DNA of 21,418 nucleotides, from the NCBI GenBank assembly GCA_023260175.1, contig JALQWD010000154.1, forward strand, positions 1 to 21,418. Reading direction: 5' to 3'. Below, in pieces: positions 7,206-15,210 of this stretch. Position 1 is the first letter of the stretch; the number at the start of each line of letters is the position of its first letter. Made by a program: the position numbers and the translations under genes. The notes under the pieces are model-generated. The model did no database searches. It had not been told where the DNA came from and saw nothing but the letters and a program-made list of their open reading frames with translations. This DNA comes from Candidatus Nanopelagicaceae bacterium. Lineage in GTDB: Bacteria; Actinomycetota; Actinomycetes; Nanopelagicales; Nanopelagicaceae.

Positions 7206-7788
7206 GATTGATCACCACGACCATACGACCGCGACGCGTCGCGTTTAGCGCACGTTCAACTAGGTCATTTGGGATTGCAACTGTAACTATCGAAGCACCG
7301 CCTAGATTTTCGCTCTTGCGATTTAAATCAACAATATAAACGCCATCTATTACCAGTTCACTAGGAATATCTTTACCGTCGCCAGTGTCATTTACGACTT
7401 GATAAAGATTAACTAGATCTCCAATTTGTACTCTAGATGGCAAGTCTGCCGCAGCAGCTGCAAAGGAGAGCAACCTGACATCGCTTTCGCCATTTGATTC
7501 TATAAGTGCGCTTTGGTTTAAATATTCGCCAGTTGCAACATATTTAGCAATTAAATAACCAACTGGATTTTGATTAGAGGTTATATATCCACTTGCCTCT
7601 TTGCCAAAGGATCCCTTAACTTCAATGAAATCTGTGGTATCGATCATGTGGCCAGGCGTTAAATCTTTAGCTGCCACCCAATAGCTGCTCCGATTATTAG
7701 CAAGAAATGCCAAACCAATTGCCACAAAGAATGAGGCGATAATTACTGTGATTGCGATTGCGTTTTTAATATCTATACGTGTTTTCAT
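7198..7788 (-). CDS. SAF-domain membrane protein (CpaB/RcpC-like)
   Basis: The 196-residue protein has one N-terminal membrane anchor (about residues 10-30) and then a SAF domain starting at YWVAAKDLTPGHMIDTTDF (36-54) and reaching about residue 95. The rest (to 196) is an extracytoplasmic part that matches the second half of CpaB/RcpC proteins, with SRVQIGDLVNLYQV and IVTVAIPNDLVERAL. CpaB/RcpC proteins belong to the assembly machinery of Flp pili; SAF domains also occur in antifreeze-like and other sugar-binding contexts. It is first in the operon, ahead of the CpaE-like ATPase, and diverges from the DUF6459 gene across a short gap. No pilin or secretin is nearby. Confidence 0.8.
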   Translation of the reverse strand: MKTRIDIKNAIAITVIIASFFVAIGLAFLANNRSSYWVAAKDLTPGHMIDTTDFIEVKGSFGKEASGYITSNQNPVGYLIAKYVATGEYLNQSALIESNGESDVRLLSFAAAAADLPSRVQIGDLVNLYQVVNDTGDGKDIPSELVIDGVYIVDLNRKSENLGGASIVTVAIPNDLVERALNATRRGRMVVVINHG

Positions 7789-7868
7789 AGCGGCAGGTTA
7801 GAAATTCTGTGCATATCTACGCTTTCCACATGAACAATCGCACTTAAGTACTAGAAAAGTTGGGGCTC

Positions 7869-7887
7869 ACCGCTGATGGTTAGCGGT
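7869..7887. repeat. Inverted repeat between the SAF and DUF6459 genes
   Basis: ACCGCT and AGCGGT are exact complements, separated by seven bases. The repeat lies in the short divergent gap, 23 bases before the ATG chosen for the DUF6459 gene. It could be an operator or a leader hairpin. Six-base arms are short enough to be chance. Confidence 0.35.
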
Positions 7888-7910
7888 TCGAATTGTCAGA
7901 TGTTTGCGCT

Positions 7911-8318
7911 ATGGAAAGAGCATTCGTACAAGAGCCATACTTATATAAATTATCTTCACTTTACCGCGAAGATTACATACCAGGTTTCGAACCTGAACCA
8001 ACTTCTGCTAGCGAGCTCCCTGAAATCGAGGCCTTCGCTGCGAGCTTTGCAAGAAGTGTTTTAGAGATTTGGGCCGGCAAGAGATCTGCTGCTCAATTAA
8101 GCAGATATTGCCACGAATCTGTCTATCAGGAACTAGTAACCTCGATTGGTTTTCAAAAAGAGATTGGCAAGTTTCGAAAGATTCATATTCACGAACCTTT
8201 AGATGGTTTATGTGAAAGCACTGTAACCGTAAGGTTTAAAGATCGACTTCGTTCAATGGCGCTGCGATTTGAAGGTGTCGATCACAAATGGATCTGCACC
8301 AGCTTAGATTTAATTTAG
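7911..8318 (+). CDS. Rv3235-family small protein (DUF6459-like)
   Basis: This 135-residue protein has no membrane segment or signal peptide. Its core, [26 protein letters not shown], a middle [18 protein letters not shown] and the end [19 protein letters not shown] match the pattern I recall for the Rv3235/DUF6459 family of Actinobacteria. Those proteins are uncharacterised and often sit near secA. Its stop overlaps the secA stop by four bases, tail to tail. The start is uncertain. A TTG at 7893 would add six residues, but neither it nor the ATG at 7911 has a good Shine-Dalgarno; I chose the ATG because other TTG starts here do have one. The function is unknown. Confidence 0.78.
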   Translation: MERAFVQEPYLYKLSSLYREDYIPGFEPEPTSASELPEIEAFAASFARSVLEIWAGKRSAAQLSRYCHESVYQELVTSIGFQKEIGKFRKIHIHEPLDGLCESTVTVRFKDRLRSMALRFEGVDHKWICTSLDLI

Positions 8319-10975
8319 TTAGCTGCGCCGTGGCAACGTTTGTACTTCTTGCCAGAACCACATGGGCAAGGAGAATTACGAGTTACATCTCCGCTTCGAA
8401 CCACACCTGATTCATCTGCCGAAGAGTAAGAGAGTTGCTGAGGTTTTGGAGCATCTAGCCCGCCACCATGAACATGTTCTGTTTCAACAGTTACTTCTAC
8501 GTTGAAAATAAAGCCGGCAATCTCTTCTTGAATTCCATCCATCATCGCGGCAAATAGATCGTAACCTTCGCGCTGGTATTCAACCAATGGATCACGTTGC
8601 GCCATAGCGCGAAGACCAATGCCTTCTTGCAGATAATCCATTTCGTATAAATGTTCACGCCACTTGCGGTCTAGAACAGATAGCAAAACCTTACGCTCTA
8701 ACTCACGCATAACCGCAGGAGTTAAAGTCTCTTCGCGCTTCTTGTATGCCGCTACTGCGTCATCGACAAGTCGGGCCGCTAAGAAATCAGTATCTAAGCC
8801 CTTGCGGCCACCGACTTCCTTTTCAATATCTGCCAAGGTAAATGAAATTGGATAAATAGCGCCAATTGCCGCCCACAGAGTTTCTAGATCCCAATCCTCT
8901 GCGTAACCATCAGCAGTAGCGGCCTGAACATAAGCGGTGATGGTTTGAGCTAAGAAGCGCTGCACCTGCTCGGAGATATCTTTTCCTTCAAGAACTGAAC
9001 GGCGTTCGCCATAAATAACTTCGCGCTGGCGATTCATAACATCGTCATACTTCAAAACATTCTTACGAATTTCGAAGTTCTGTGCCTCAACCTGAGTCTG
9101 TGCTGACTTAATTGAGTTTGAAACCATCTTTGATTCGATTGGTTGATCATCTGGAATACCTGCGGCAACCAAGAATCGTTCGACCATTGCAGAGTTAAAA
9201 CGACGCATCAAATCATCTTGTAGCGATAGATAGAAGCGTGATTCACCAGGATCGCCTTGGCGGCCAGAGCGACCTCGTAACTGATTATCAATACGTCGTG
9301 ACTCGTGGCGTTCGGTACCTAGAACATAAAGTCCACCGAGCGCAATAACTTCTTCGTGGCCAGCCGCAACAGCTGCTTTCTGCTTTGCAATCTCTTCTGG
9401 CCAAGCTGCTTCATATTCAGTTGGATTATCTACTGGAGAGATTCCGCGCTTTTGAATTTCGAAATCCGCCATGAATTCTGGATTGCCACCGAGCATGATG
9501 TCAGTACCACGTCCAGCCATATTGGTTGCAACAGTCACTGCACCTTTAACGCCAGCACGAGCGATGATTGCTGCTTCACGTTGATGCTGTTTAGCATTTA
9601 GAACTTCGTGTGGAACACCATGCTTTTTTAGAGTCGCAGAGAGTTCCTCTGATTTTTCAACTGAAACTGTACCGACCAAAACTGGCTGGCCCTTGCGATA
9701 TCTAGCTTCGATATCTTTCGCGACAGCTTCAAACTTTCCAGCTTCTGACTTGTAAACAAGGTCAGATAAATCTTTACGTTGCATTGGGCGATTGGTAGGA
9801 ATTGGAACAACGCCCAACTTATAGATCTGATGGAATTCAGATGCTTCGGTCATCGCAGTACCGGTCATACCTGAAATTTTTCCGTATAAACGGAAGTAAT
9901 TCTGCAGAGTAATCGTCGCTAAAGTCTGATTCTCAATCTGAATTTCGATACGTTCTTTAGCTTCTAGCGCTTGGTGCATACCCTCTGAATAGCGACGGCC
10001 AGCCAAAATACGACCGGTATGTTCGTCAACGATTAAAAGTTCGCCATTCATTACAACATAATCTTTGTCGCGCTTAAATAGCTCTTTCGCGCGAATTGCA
10101 TTATTTAAATAGCTAATTAGAGGTGTGTTTGCTGATTCGTAAAGATTGCCAATCTGTAACAACTCTTCGACCTTGGTAATACCAGCTTCAAGAATTCCAG
10201 ATGTGCGCTTCTTTTCATCAACTTCGTAATGCACATCGCGTTCGAGTTTCTGAACTAAATTAGCAAATTCTACGTACCACTTGGTTGGCTTATCTGCCGG
10301 GCCAGAGATGATCAACGGTGTTCGAGCTTCGTCAATAAGAATTGAGTCAGTTTCGTCAACGATAGCGAAATTGTGGCCGCGCTGTACACACTCCTCTAGC
10401 GACCATGCCATGTTGTCGCGAAGATAATCAAAACCAAATTCGTTATTTGTTCCGTAAGTAATATCTGCTTGGTAAGCCTCGCGACGTTCTGCAGGAGTCA
10501 TTGAAGCGAGAATTACACCGACATTTAGTCCAAGGAAGCGATGTACGCGACCCATCCATTCAGAGTCACGCTCTGCTAAATAATCGTTAACAGTAACAAC
10601 ATGAACACCTTTGCCAGTTAACGCATTCAAATATGCAGGCAATGTTGATACGAGAGTCTTACCTTCACCAGTACGCATTTCAGCAATATTGCCTTTGTGA
10701 AGTGCCGCGCCACCCATTAGCTGAACATCGTAATGACGTTGACCTAATGTGCGCTTTGCCGCTTCGCGAACCACAGCGAAAGCTTCAGGAAGTAGGTCAT
10801 CTAGATCTTCGCCATTTGCTAAACGGTTCTTAAATTCAGGAGTCTTTGCAGCTAGCTCTGTATCTGAAAGTGCAGATATTTTCGGTTCGAAGGAATTTAC
10901 TTCATCAGCGATGCGAGCCAACTCTTTAACAATTCGGCCCTCGCCTGCACGAAGAATGCGATCTACAATCGACAT
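8315..10975 (-). CDS. secA: Preprotein translocase ATPase SecA
   Basis: SecA (886 residues) is the motor that drives unfolded preproteins through SecYEG. The Walker A motif is MRTGEGKT (100-107), the DEAD-type motif is [14 protein letters not shown] (207-220), and motif V/VI regions read [14 protein letters not shown] and [13 protein letters not shown]. The C-terminus carries the SEC-C zinc motif [14 protein letters not shown], which binds SecB or ribosomes in other bacteria. The longest frame would add 30 residues, but [14 protein letters not shown] is the typical SecA start and has a purine-rich Shine-Dalgarno. Only one SecA is seen here, of the essential SecA1 type. It follows comF after 25 bases. 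In many Actinobacteria a hibernation-factor gene (hpf) lies between these two; it is absent. Confidence 0.98.
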   Translation of the reverse strand: MSIVDRILRAGEGRIVKELARIADEVNSFEPKISALSDTELAAKTPEFKNRLANGEDLDDLLPEAFAVVREAAKRTLGQRHYDVQLMGGAALHKGNIAEMRTGEGKTLVSTLPAYLNALTGKGVHVVTVNDYLAERDSEWMGRVHRFLGLNVGVILASMTPAERREAYQADITYGTNNEFGFDYLRDNMAWSLEECVQRGHNFAIVDETDSILIDEARTPLIISGPADKPTKWYVEFANLVQKLERDVHYEVDEKKRTSGILEAGITKVEELLQIGNLYESANTPLISYLNNAIRAKELFKRDKDYVVMNGELLIVDEHTGRILAGRRYSEGMHQALEAKERIEIQIENQTLATITLQNYFRLYGKISGMTGTAMTEASEFHQIYKLGVVPIPTNRPMQRKDLSDLVYKSEAGKFEAVAKDIEARYRKGQPVLVGTVSVEKSEELSATLKKHGVPHEVLNAKQHQREAAIIARAGVKGAVTVATNMAGRGTDIMLGGNPEFMADFEIQKRGISPVDNPTEYEAAWPEEIAKQKAAVAAGHEEVIALGGLYVLGTERHESRRIDNQLRGRSGRQGDPGESRFYLSLQDDLMRRFNSAMVERFLVAAGIPDDQPIESKMVSNSIKSAQTQVEAQNFEIRKNVLKYDDVMNRQREVIYGERRSVLEGKDISEQVQRFLAQTITAYVQAATADGYAEDWDLETLWAAIGAIYPISFTLADIEKEVGGRKGLDTDFLAARLVDDAVAAYKKREETLTPAVMRELERKVLLSVLDRKWREHLYEMDYLQEGIGLRAMAQRDPLVEYQREGYDLFAAMMDGIQEEIAGFIFNVEVTVETEHVHGGGLDAPKPQQLSYSSADESGVVRSGDVTRNSPCPCGSGKKYKRCHGAAN

Positions 10976-10978
10976 CTG

Positions 10979-10989
10979 CTCCCTTTCCT
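10979..10989 (-). promoter_or_regulatory. Ribosome binding site that sets the secA start
   Basis: On the minus strand AGGAAAGGGAG precedes the ATG at 10975. It supports the 886-residue SecA start over the longer open frame, whose extra 30 residues resemble no SecA N-terminus and overlap the comF 3' end. Confidence 0.65.
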
Positions 10990-11000
10990 GACATCCAGCC

Positions 11001-11633
11001 TCATATGTTAAGGGTCTGTGCCACGCAGGCGGTAATCGCCCTATTAACTGGAATTCCAACGGCATTTAAGGCTCTTTTTGCCTCTAGAAGTGTCGCTCCA
11101 GTTGTGACCAAATCATCAACTAAAAGAATTTCCTGATTTATGAATTCGCCGCCGTATTTGAAAGCTCCATCAATATTTCGCTTTCGATCCACTGCGCTAA
11201 GTCCACTCTGGTCTAACAAGCTACGCTCGATAATCATTCCCGAAACTATGGGCACACCTGTTCTCATCGAAACGTCTCTAGATATATCAAAAATGAAATC
11301 TCGACCACGTTTTCGTATTGCGCGTTTAGAACCAGGAATGGGTAAGAGTACCGCGTTACGGATAACTTGAGTTGGCAGTCTTTTAAGACAATTTACTAAG
11401 GCATTCACTATTAATTCATCGGCAATTTTAAGAGAGTTTTCTTTTGCACCTAAGAGAATTGATCTAGCTACTGGTGAATATCTGATTGCAGAATAAACTG
11501 TAAGTTGATTAATGGTTTGAAGATAAAAATGCGGATTCCAAAACTTGCGGCATTTACTGCAAACTTCGATTCCAAGTGCATTGCACCCGAAACAACGCAC
11601 CGGGAAAAGAAGTTCTTTTAGTGGTGAAAGCAC
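11001..11633 (-). CDS. comF: ComF family phosphoribosyltransferase-like protein
   Basis: The 210-residue protein has a double zinc-ribbon start with cysteines 14, 17, 25 and 28 (CFGC and CSKC), then a phosphoribosyltransferase fold with the PRPP loop [12 protein letters not shown] (171-182). ComF is a cytoplasmic factor for uptake of transforming DNA in competent bacteria; outside such species its role is unclear. The KRGRDF segment (108-113) corresponds to the conserved KRGFNQ-like region. It begins with GTG, without a convincing Shine-Dalgarno, 25 bases after mtrB. Read-through from the mtrAB transcript is likely. Confidence 0.88.
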   Translation of the reverse strand: MLSPLKELLFPVRCFGCNALGIEVCSKCRKFWNPHFYLQTINQLTVYSAIRYSPVARSILLGAKENSLKIADELIVNALVNCLKRLPTQVIRNAVLLPIPGSKRAIRKRGRDFIFDISRDVSMRTGVPIVSGMIIERSLLDQSGLSAVDRKRNIDGAFKYGGEFINQEILLVDDLVTTGATLLEAKRALNAVGIPVNRAITACVAQTLNI

Positions 11634-11658
11634 TAACCAATCTTGGCAAAATTGCTGA

Positions 11659-13194
11659 CTAAAATTTGAGAGGAATTATTCGCTGTGGAATTTCTCCGCC
11701 AGCTTGCTTTGGCAAAGTCAGAACAAAATTAGCGCCTCTGCCAGGTTCGCCATAAACTTCTAGCTCACCATTATGTAGGCGTGCATCTTCAAGTGATAGT
11801 GACAGCCCCAGACCTGTACCGCCACGGATTCTTGAACGAGAAGGGTCAGCGCGCCAGAATCGGTCAAAGACTCGGGTAGCGCTCTCTTTACTCAACCCAA
11901 TTCCATGATCTCGAACAGATACTGCAACTGCGCTTTCATCATGTTTAATAGTCACATTGATTGGTTTCGCTTCTGCGTGATCTATTGCGTTGGCTAATAA
12001 GTTTCGAAGAATTCGCTCAACTCGGCGGATATCTCCCTTTATATATACCGAATCAGCTGGGCGATCTAGCTCAATATGCACGCCCACTTCTGCAGCAACC
12101 ATACGTAAATTATCAATCGCATTTGCAGTCAGCAAGCAGATATCGAATTCAACTGGTTCAATTACCGCTACCTCTGCATCAAAGCGACTGATTTCCAATA
12201 AGTCTTCAAGCAAGCGCTCAAAACGATCTAACTGAATCATCATCAATTCCACACTTCGCTGCAGCGCTGGATCAAATTCATTACGTGCACTATGAATCAT
12301 TCCTGCAGCCATGCGCAAAGTCGTTAATGGGGTACGTAGTTCATGCGTAACGTCACCAACAAATCGTTGTTGCACATTTGATAAGTTCTCTAATCGATTA
12401 ATCTGTAGCTGCAATGAATTGGCCATCTCGTTGAAGGCGCTTCCAAGACGGGCAATTTCATCTTCGCCATGAACATCCATACGTTTACCTAGATCGCCAG
12501 AAGCTAGAGCTTCTGCAGTCTTTGCCGCTTCTCTAACCGGTCTAACAACTTGTCGCACTACAAGCAAAGTCACCAATGCCACGAGGAATACCAAAGCAGA
12601 ACCTGTTGCAATCAATGAATTTGAAACAATCTGCAACGTCTTGTTCTGATTATCTAAATTGAAAAGTAGGTATAGCTCGTATTGGCCGCCTTCAGGAATC
12701 TGGATTTGGCTACCTACTACAAGAACGTCAGAAGTTAATCCAAATGTATTAGTTATCTTTTGGTAGGAACTGTGTGTATTTGTATCTGTTCGAATAATCT
12801 TGCGAAGTTCCTGAGGGATCATCGATGCTGTTAGAAATGCAGAGACTGTTGTGAAATTATTCTTTTTAACATCTGTTTTTGGAGAAGGCACCAAAATCAA
12901 AAAAGGAGCCGTGTTTGTCGTAGTACCGAAAACAGTGCCGTTAGTTGAAAGATCCGAGATTGCCTTACGAATTGCTTGGGTGTTATTTCCCGCTAGCAGG
13001 AATTGATATTGCAGTGCGTAAACAGTTGCTTTGGTGTCAGAAATGGAAGATTCATATTTAACGCCCTTAATACCGCTTGATAAGTTTGTATAGAGCGCAG
13101 AGCCGGCAATCCAAATAGCGGCTAATGAGAGAAGTGAGGTCGAAATAACGACTCGGGCTGCCAGCGAGTGGCGAAGCCATTTCGTTAACTTCAC
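11659..13194 (-). CDS. mtrB: Sensor histidine kinase MtrB
   Basis: The 511-residue membrane kinase has two transmembrane segments (about 12-34 and 190-214) bracketing an extracellular domain, then HAMP (about 212-264), the H-box DVTHELRTPLT with His284, an N-box NLLANAIDHA (398-407), DHGIGL (429-434) and GGTGLGL (458-464). It pairs with MtrA to control cell-wall turnover and division in Actinobacteria. It starts with GTG, overlapping the mtrA stop as GTGA, so the pair is translationally coupled. In mycobacteria and streptomycetes lpqB follows mtrB and its lipoprotein modulates MtrB; here comF follows directly. It is somewhat shorter than mycobacterial MtrB. Confidence 0.95.
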   Translation of the reverse strand: MKLTKWLRHSLAARVVISTSLLSLAAIWIAGSALYTNLSSGIKGVKYESSISDTKATVYALQYQFLLAGNNTQAIRKAISDLSTNGTVFGTTTNTAPFLILVPSPKTDVKKNNFTTVSAFLTASMIPQELRKIIRTDTNTHSSYQKITNTFGLTSDVLVVGSQIQIPEGGQYELYLLFNLDNQNKTLQIVSNSLIATGSALVFLVALVTLLVVRQVVRPVREAAKTAEALASGDLGKRMDVHGEDEIARLGSAFNEMANSLQLQINRLENLSNVQQRFVGDVTHELRTPLTTLRMAAGMIHSARNEFDPALQRSVELMMIQLDRFERLLEDLLEISRFDAEVAVIEPVEFDICLLTANAIDNLRMVAAEVGVHIELDRPADSVYIKGDIRRVERILRNLLANAIDHAEAKPINVTIKHDESAVAVSVRDHGIGLSKESATRVFDRFWRADPSRSRIRGGTGLGLSLSLEDARLHNGELEVYGEPGRGANFVLTLPKQAGGEIPQRIIPLKF

Positions 13195-13877
13195 TTAAGG
13201 GCCGTTGAACCTGCTCGATATCCAACACCACGGACGGTGAGGACGATTTCTGGATTATCTGGATCTAGCTCCACTTTAGAACGTAAACGCTGTACGTGTA
13301 CGTTAACTAAACGAGTATCCGTAGAGTGGTGATAGCCCCAAACTTCTGACAGCAGAGCTTCGCGAGTAAATACTCGACCAGGCTCTTTCGCTAAAGCTGC
13401 TAATAATTCAAATTCAAGTCGTGTTAATAAAATCTTCTTAGGGCCACGTGTAACTTCGTGGGCAACCATGTCGATTTTCAAGTCGCCAATAGAAATCTGT
13501 CCGGTTGAAGGAAGTGTTGATCTGCGCAGACGCGTGCGAATACGTGCAACTAGTTCTGATGGATGTCTAAAAGGTTTAACAATGTAATCATCTGCGCCAG
13601 CTTCCAGACCCGCGACGACATCTTGAGTGTCGCCGCGAGCTGTAAGCATGACAATTGGAACCATTGATTCAGCGCGAATCTGTTTGCAGACTTCAACGCC
13701 ATCAATACCTGGAAGCATTACATCTAGTAAAACTAAATCAGGATTTGTTTCGCGGAAAGCTTCAAGTGCTTCATCGCCACGACCAACCATCTCGACATCG
13801 ATGCCGGCACCGGTTAAAACAATGCCGAGCATCTCTGCGAGATCTTGATCGTCATCGACGACAAGCACTAATGTCAT
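13191..13877 (-). CDS. mtrA: Response regulator MtrA (OmpR/PhoB family)
   Basis: This 228-residue response regulator has a receiver with acidic pocket VDDD (7-10), phosphoacceptor Asp52 in LLDVMLPGIDG, and the KPF lysine, followed by a winged-helix DNA-binding domain (RLEFELLAALAKEPGRVFTR, then RLVNVHVQRLRSKVE). It is the partner of MtrB. Adjacency and close similarity of motifs to mycobacterial MtrA make the name safe. MtrA controls cell-wall hydrolases, dnaA and oriC functions in model Actinobacteria. Its ATG overlaps the sahH stop as TAATG, so it is downstream of sahH on one message. Confidence 0.97.
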   Translation of the reverse strand: MTLVLVVDDDQDLAEMLGIVLTGAGIDVEMVGRGDEALEAFRETNPDLVLLDVMLPGIDGVEVCKQIRAESMVPIVMLTARGDTQDVVAGLEAGADDYIVKPFRHPSELVARIRTRLRRSTLPSTGQISIGDLKIDMVAHEVTRGPKKILLTRLEFELLAALAKEPGRVFTREALLSEVWGYHHSTDTRLVNVHVQRLRSKVELDPDNPEIVLTVRGVGYRAGSTALK

Positions 13878-15154
13878 TAGCTACCGTGTTCCCAAGAGTT
13901 TAGGTAAAGCTCTTGCGCTGGTGTTAGAACATCTACTGCTCCACCCATACTTGCAAGCTTAAGACGTGCAACTTCCTTATCAATCTCTGTTGGCACGTTA
14001 TGTACACCTGGCTTTAAATTCTTCGCTTCCTTAACTAGGTATTCAGCAGTTAGCGCTTGATCCGAGAATGAAAGATCCATAACAGATGCTGGGTGGCCTT
14101 CAGCTGCGCCAAGGTTAACTAGGCGACCTTCAGCAAGAAGAAGTAAGCGATTACCGCTCTTTAATACATATTCGTCAGTCTGGTGACGCATCTTGGCATT
14201 CTTCTTAACAGCGTTCTGCTCTAACCAAGCAACATCGATTTCGATATCGAAATGGCCTGAGTTAGCAAGAATTGCACCATCCTTCATGTTTACGAAGTGC
14301 TCTTCACGAAGTACGTCGCGATTGCCGGTTACTGTAATAAATACATCGCCAATCTTCGCAGCTTCGGTCATAGGCATTACACGGAAGCCCTGCATCATCG
14401 CATCCAAAGCCTTTGTTGGATCGATTTCAGTAACAATTACATCTGCACCTAAACCGCGAGCACGTTCTGCAACACCCTTACCGCAATAACCGAATCCTGC
14501 AACTACTAGCACGCGACCAGCTAACAAGAAGTTAGTTGCACGGAATACAGCGTCAAGAGTTGATTGACCGGTTCCGTAGCGATTGTCGAACATGTGCTTT
14601 GTGTCAGTATCGTTTACGGCGATCATTGGGAACGTTAGAGCGCCATCTTTTGCCATCTGCGTTAAACGGATAACGCCTGTTGTGGTCTCTTCGCAACCTC
14701 CAGTGATATTTGGAAGTAGCTCCTTACGTGTTGTGTGAAGAGTATTTACTAAATCGCAACCATCATCGAATACCTGATGTGGTTCGATATCAAGAGCTGC
14801 ATTGATATGTGCGTAGTAGCCATCACGATCAACAGCGTTGCGTGCGAAAACGCTAATGCCGTATTCGTGAACAAGTGCAGCTGCGGTGTCATCTTGTGTT
14901 GAAAGCGGATTTGATGCACAAAGTGCAAGCTCTGCTCCACCTGCTTTTAGTACGCGCATTAGGTTTGCAGTCTCAGTTGTGACGTGCATACATGCAGCAA
15001 TTCGAACACCTGCGAATGGCTTTGTTTTTTCGAAGCGCTCACGGATATGAGCTAGAACTGGCATATTGCGTTCTGCCCATTCGATGCGCTTTTTGCCTTC
15101 AGCGGCAAGCGCTGCATTAGCAATATCGTGCTTAATTGAGGTCGTCGTAGACAA
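13877..15154 (-). CDS. ahcY: S-adenosylhomocysteine hydrolase (short form)
   Basis: This 425-residue NAD-dependent enzyme splits S-adenosylhomocysteine to adenosine and homocysteine, clearing the product inhibitor of methyltransferases. Active-site segments are MHVTTETA (56-63), GCEETTTG (153-160), NDTDTKHMFDNRYG with Lys186 and Asp190, the NAD loop AGFGYCGKG (219-227) and NSGHFD (His301). It lacks the long insertion of mycobacterial and eukaryotic enzymes and ends in YLNSWEHGS instead of a Lys/Tyr-bearing tail, so it is the short type known from archaea and Thermotoga. Alternative: an S-inosylhomocysteine hydrolase, as shown for a methanogen short-form enzyme. It starts with TTG, decided by a strong AGGAG. 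It heads the mtrAB-coupled segment. Confidence 0.93.
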   Translation of the reverse strand: MSTTTSIKHDIANAALAAEGKKRIEWAERNMPVLAHIRERFEKTKPFAGVRIAACMHVTTETANLMRVLKAGGAELALCASNPLSTQDDTAAALVHEYGISVFARNAVDRDGYYAHINAALDIEPHQVFDDGCDLVNTLHTTRKELLPNITGGCEETTTGVIRLTQMAKDGALTFPMIAVNDTDTKHMFDNRYGTGQSTLDAVFRATNFLLAGRVLVVAGFGYCGKGVAERARGLGADVIVTEIDPTKALDAMMQGFRVMPMTEAAKIGDVFITVTGNRDVLREEHFVNMKDGAILANSGHFDIEIDVAWLEQNAVKKNAKMRHQTDEYVLKSGNRLLLLAEGRLVNLGAAEGHPASVMDLSFSDQALTAEYLVKEAKNLKPGVHNVPTEIDKEVARLKLASMGGAVDVLTPAQELYLNSWEHGS

Positions 15155-15160
15155 TTTTTA

Positions 15161-15165
15161 CTCCT
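15161..15165 (-). promoter_or_regulatory. Shine-Dalgarno AGGAG for the TTG start of sahH
   Basis: On the minus strand AGGAG is followed by six bases and then the TTG at 15154. This strong site supports a TTG start. Confidence 0.65.
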
Positions 15166-15178
15166 AGAGATTTAGAAA

Positions 15179-15203
15179 CTAATCGGCGAGGCCTCGCGCT
15201 TAG
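15179..15203. repeat. GC-rich interrupted palindrome between manB and sahH
   Basis: GCGAGGCCTCGC (15186-15197) is a perfect 12-base palindrome. It is flanked by CTAA (15179-15182) and TTAG (15200-15203), extending the symmetry to 25 bases with a small mismatch in each arm. It lies in the 56-base gap in front of the sahH TTG. It may be an operator, an attenuator-type hairpin or a weak terminator after manB. No strong U tract follows on the minus strand. Confidence 0.5.
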
Positions 15204-15210
15204 CCCTAGT

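Noticed and set aside
10976..11065. N-terminal extension of SecA by 30 residues
   Set aside because: The extension overlaps comF, does not look like SecA, and a good ribosome binding site precedes the internal ATG.
14193..14489. 98-residue plus-strand open frame opposite sahH
   Set aside because: Ser/Thr/Pro-rich composition typical of the complement of a conserved gene, with no independent signal.
15155..15210. SAH riboswitch in front of sahH
   Set aside because: The gap is short, and I see none of the conserved core of that riboswitch; only a symmetric GC-rich element.
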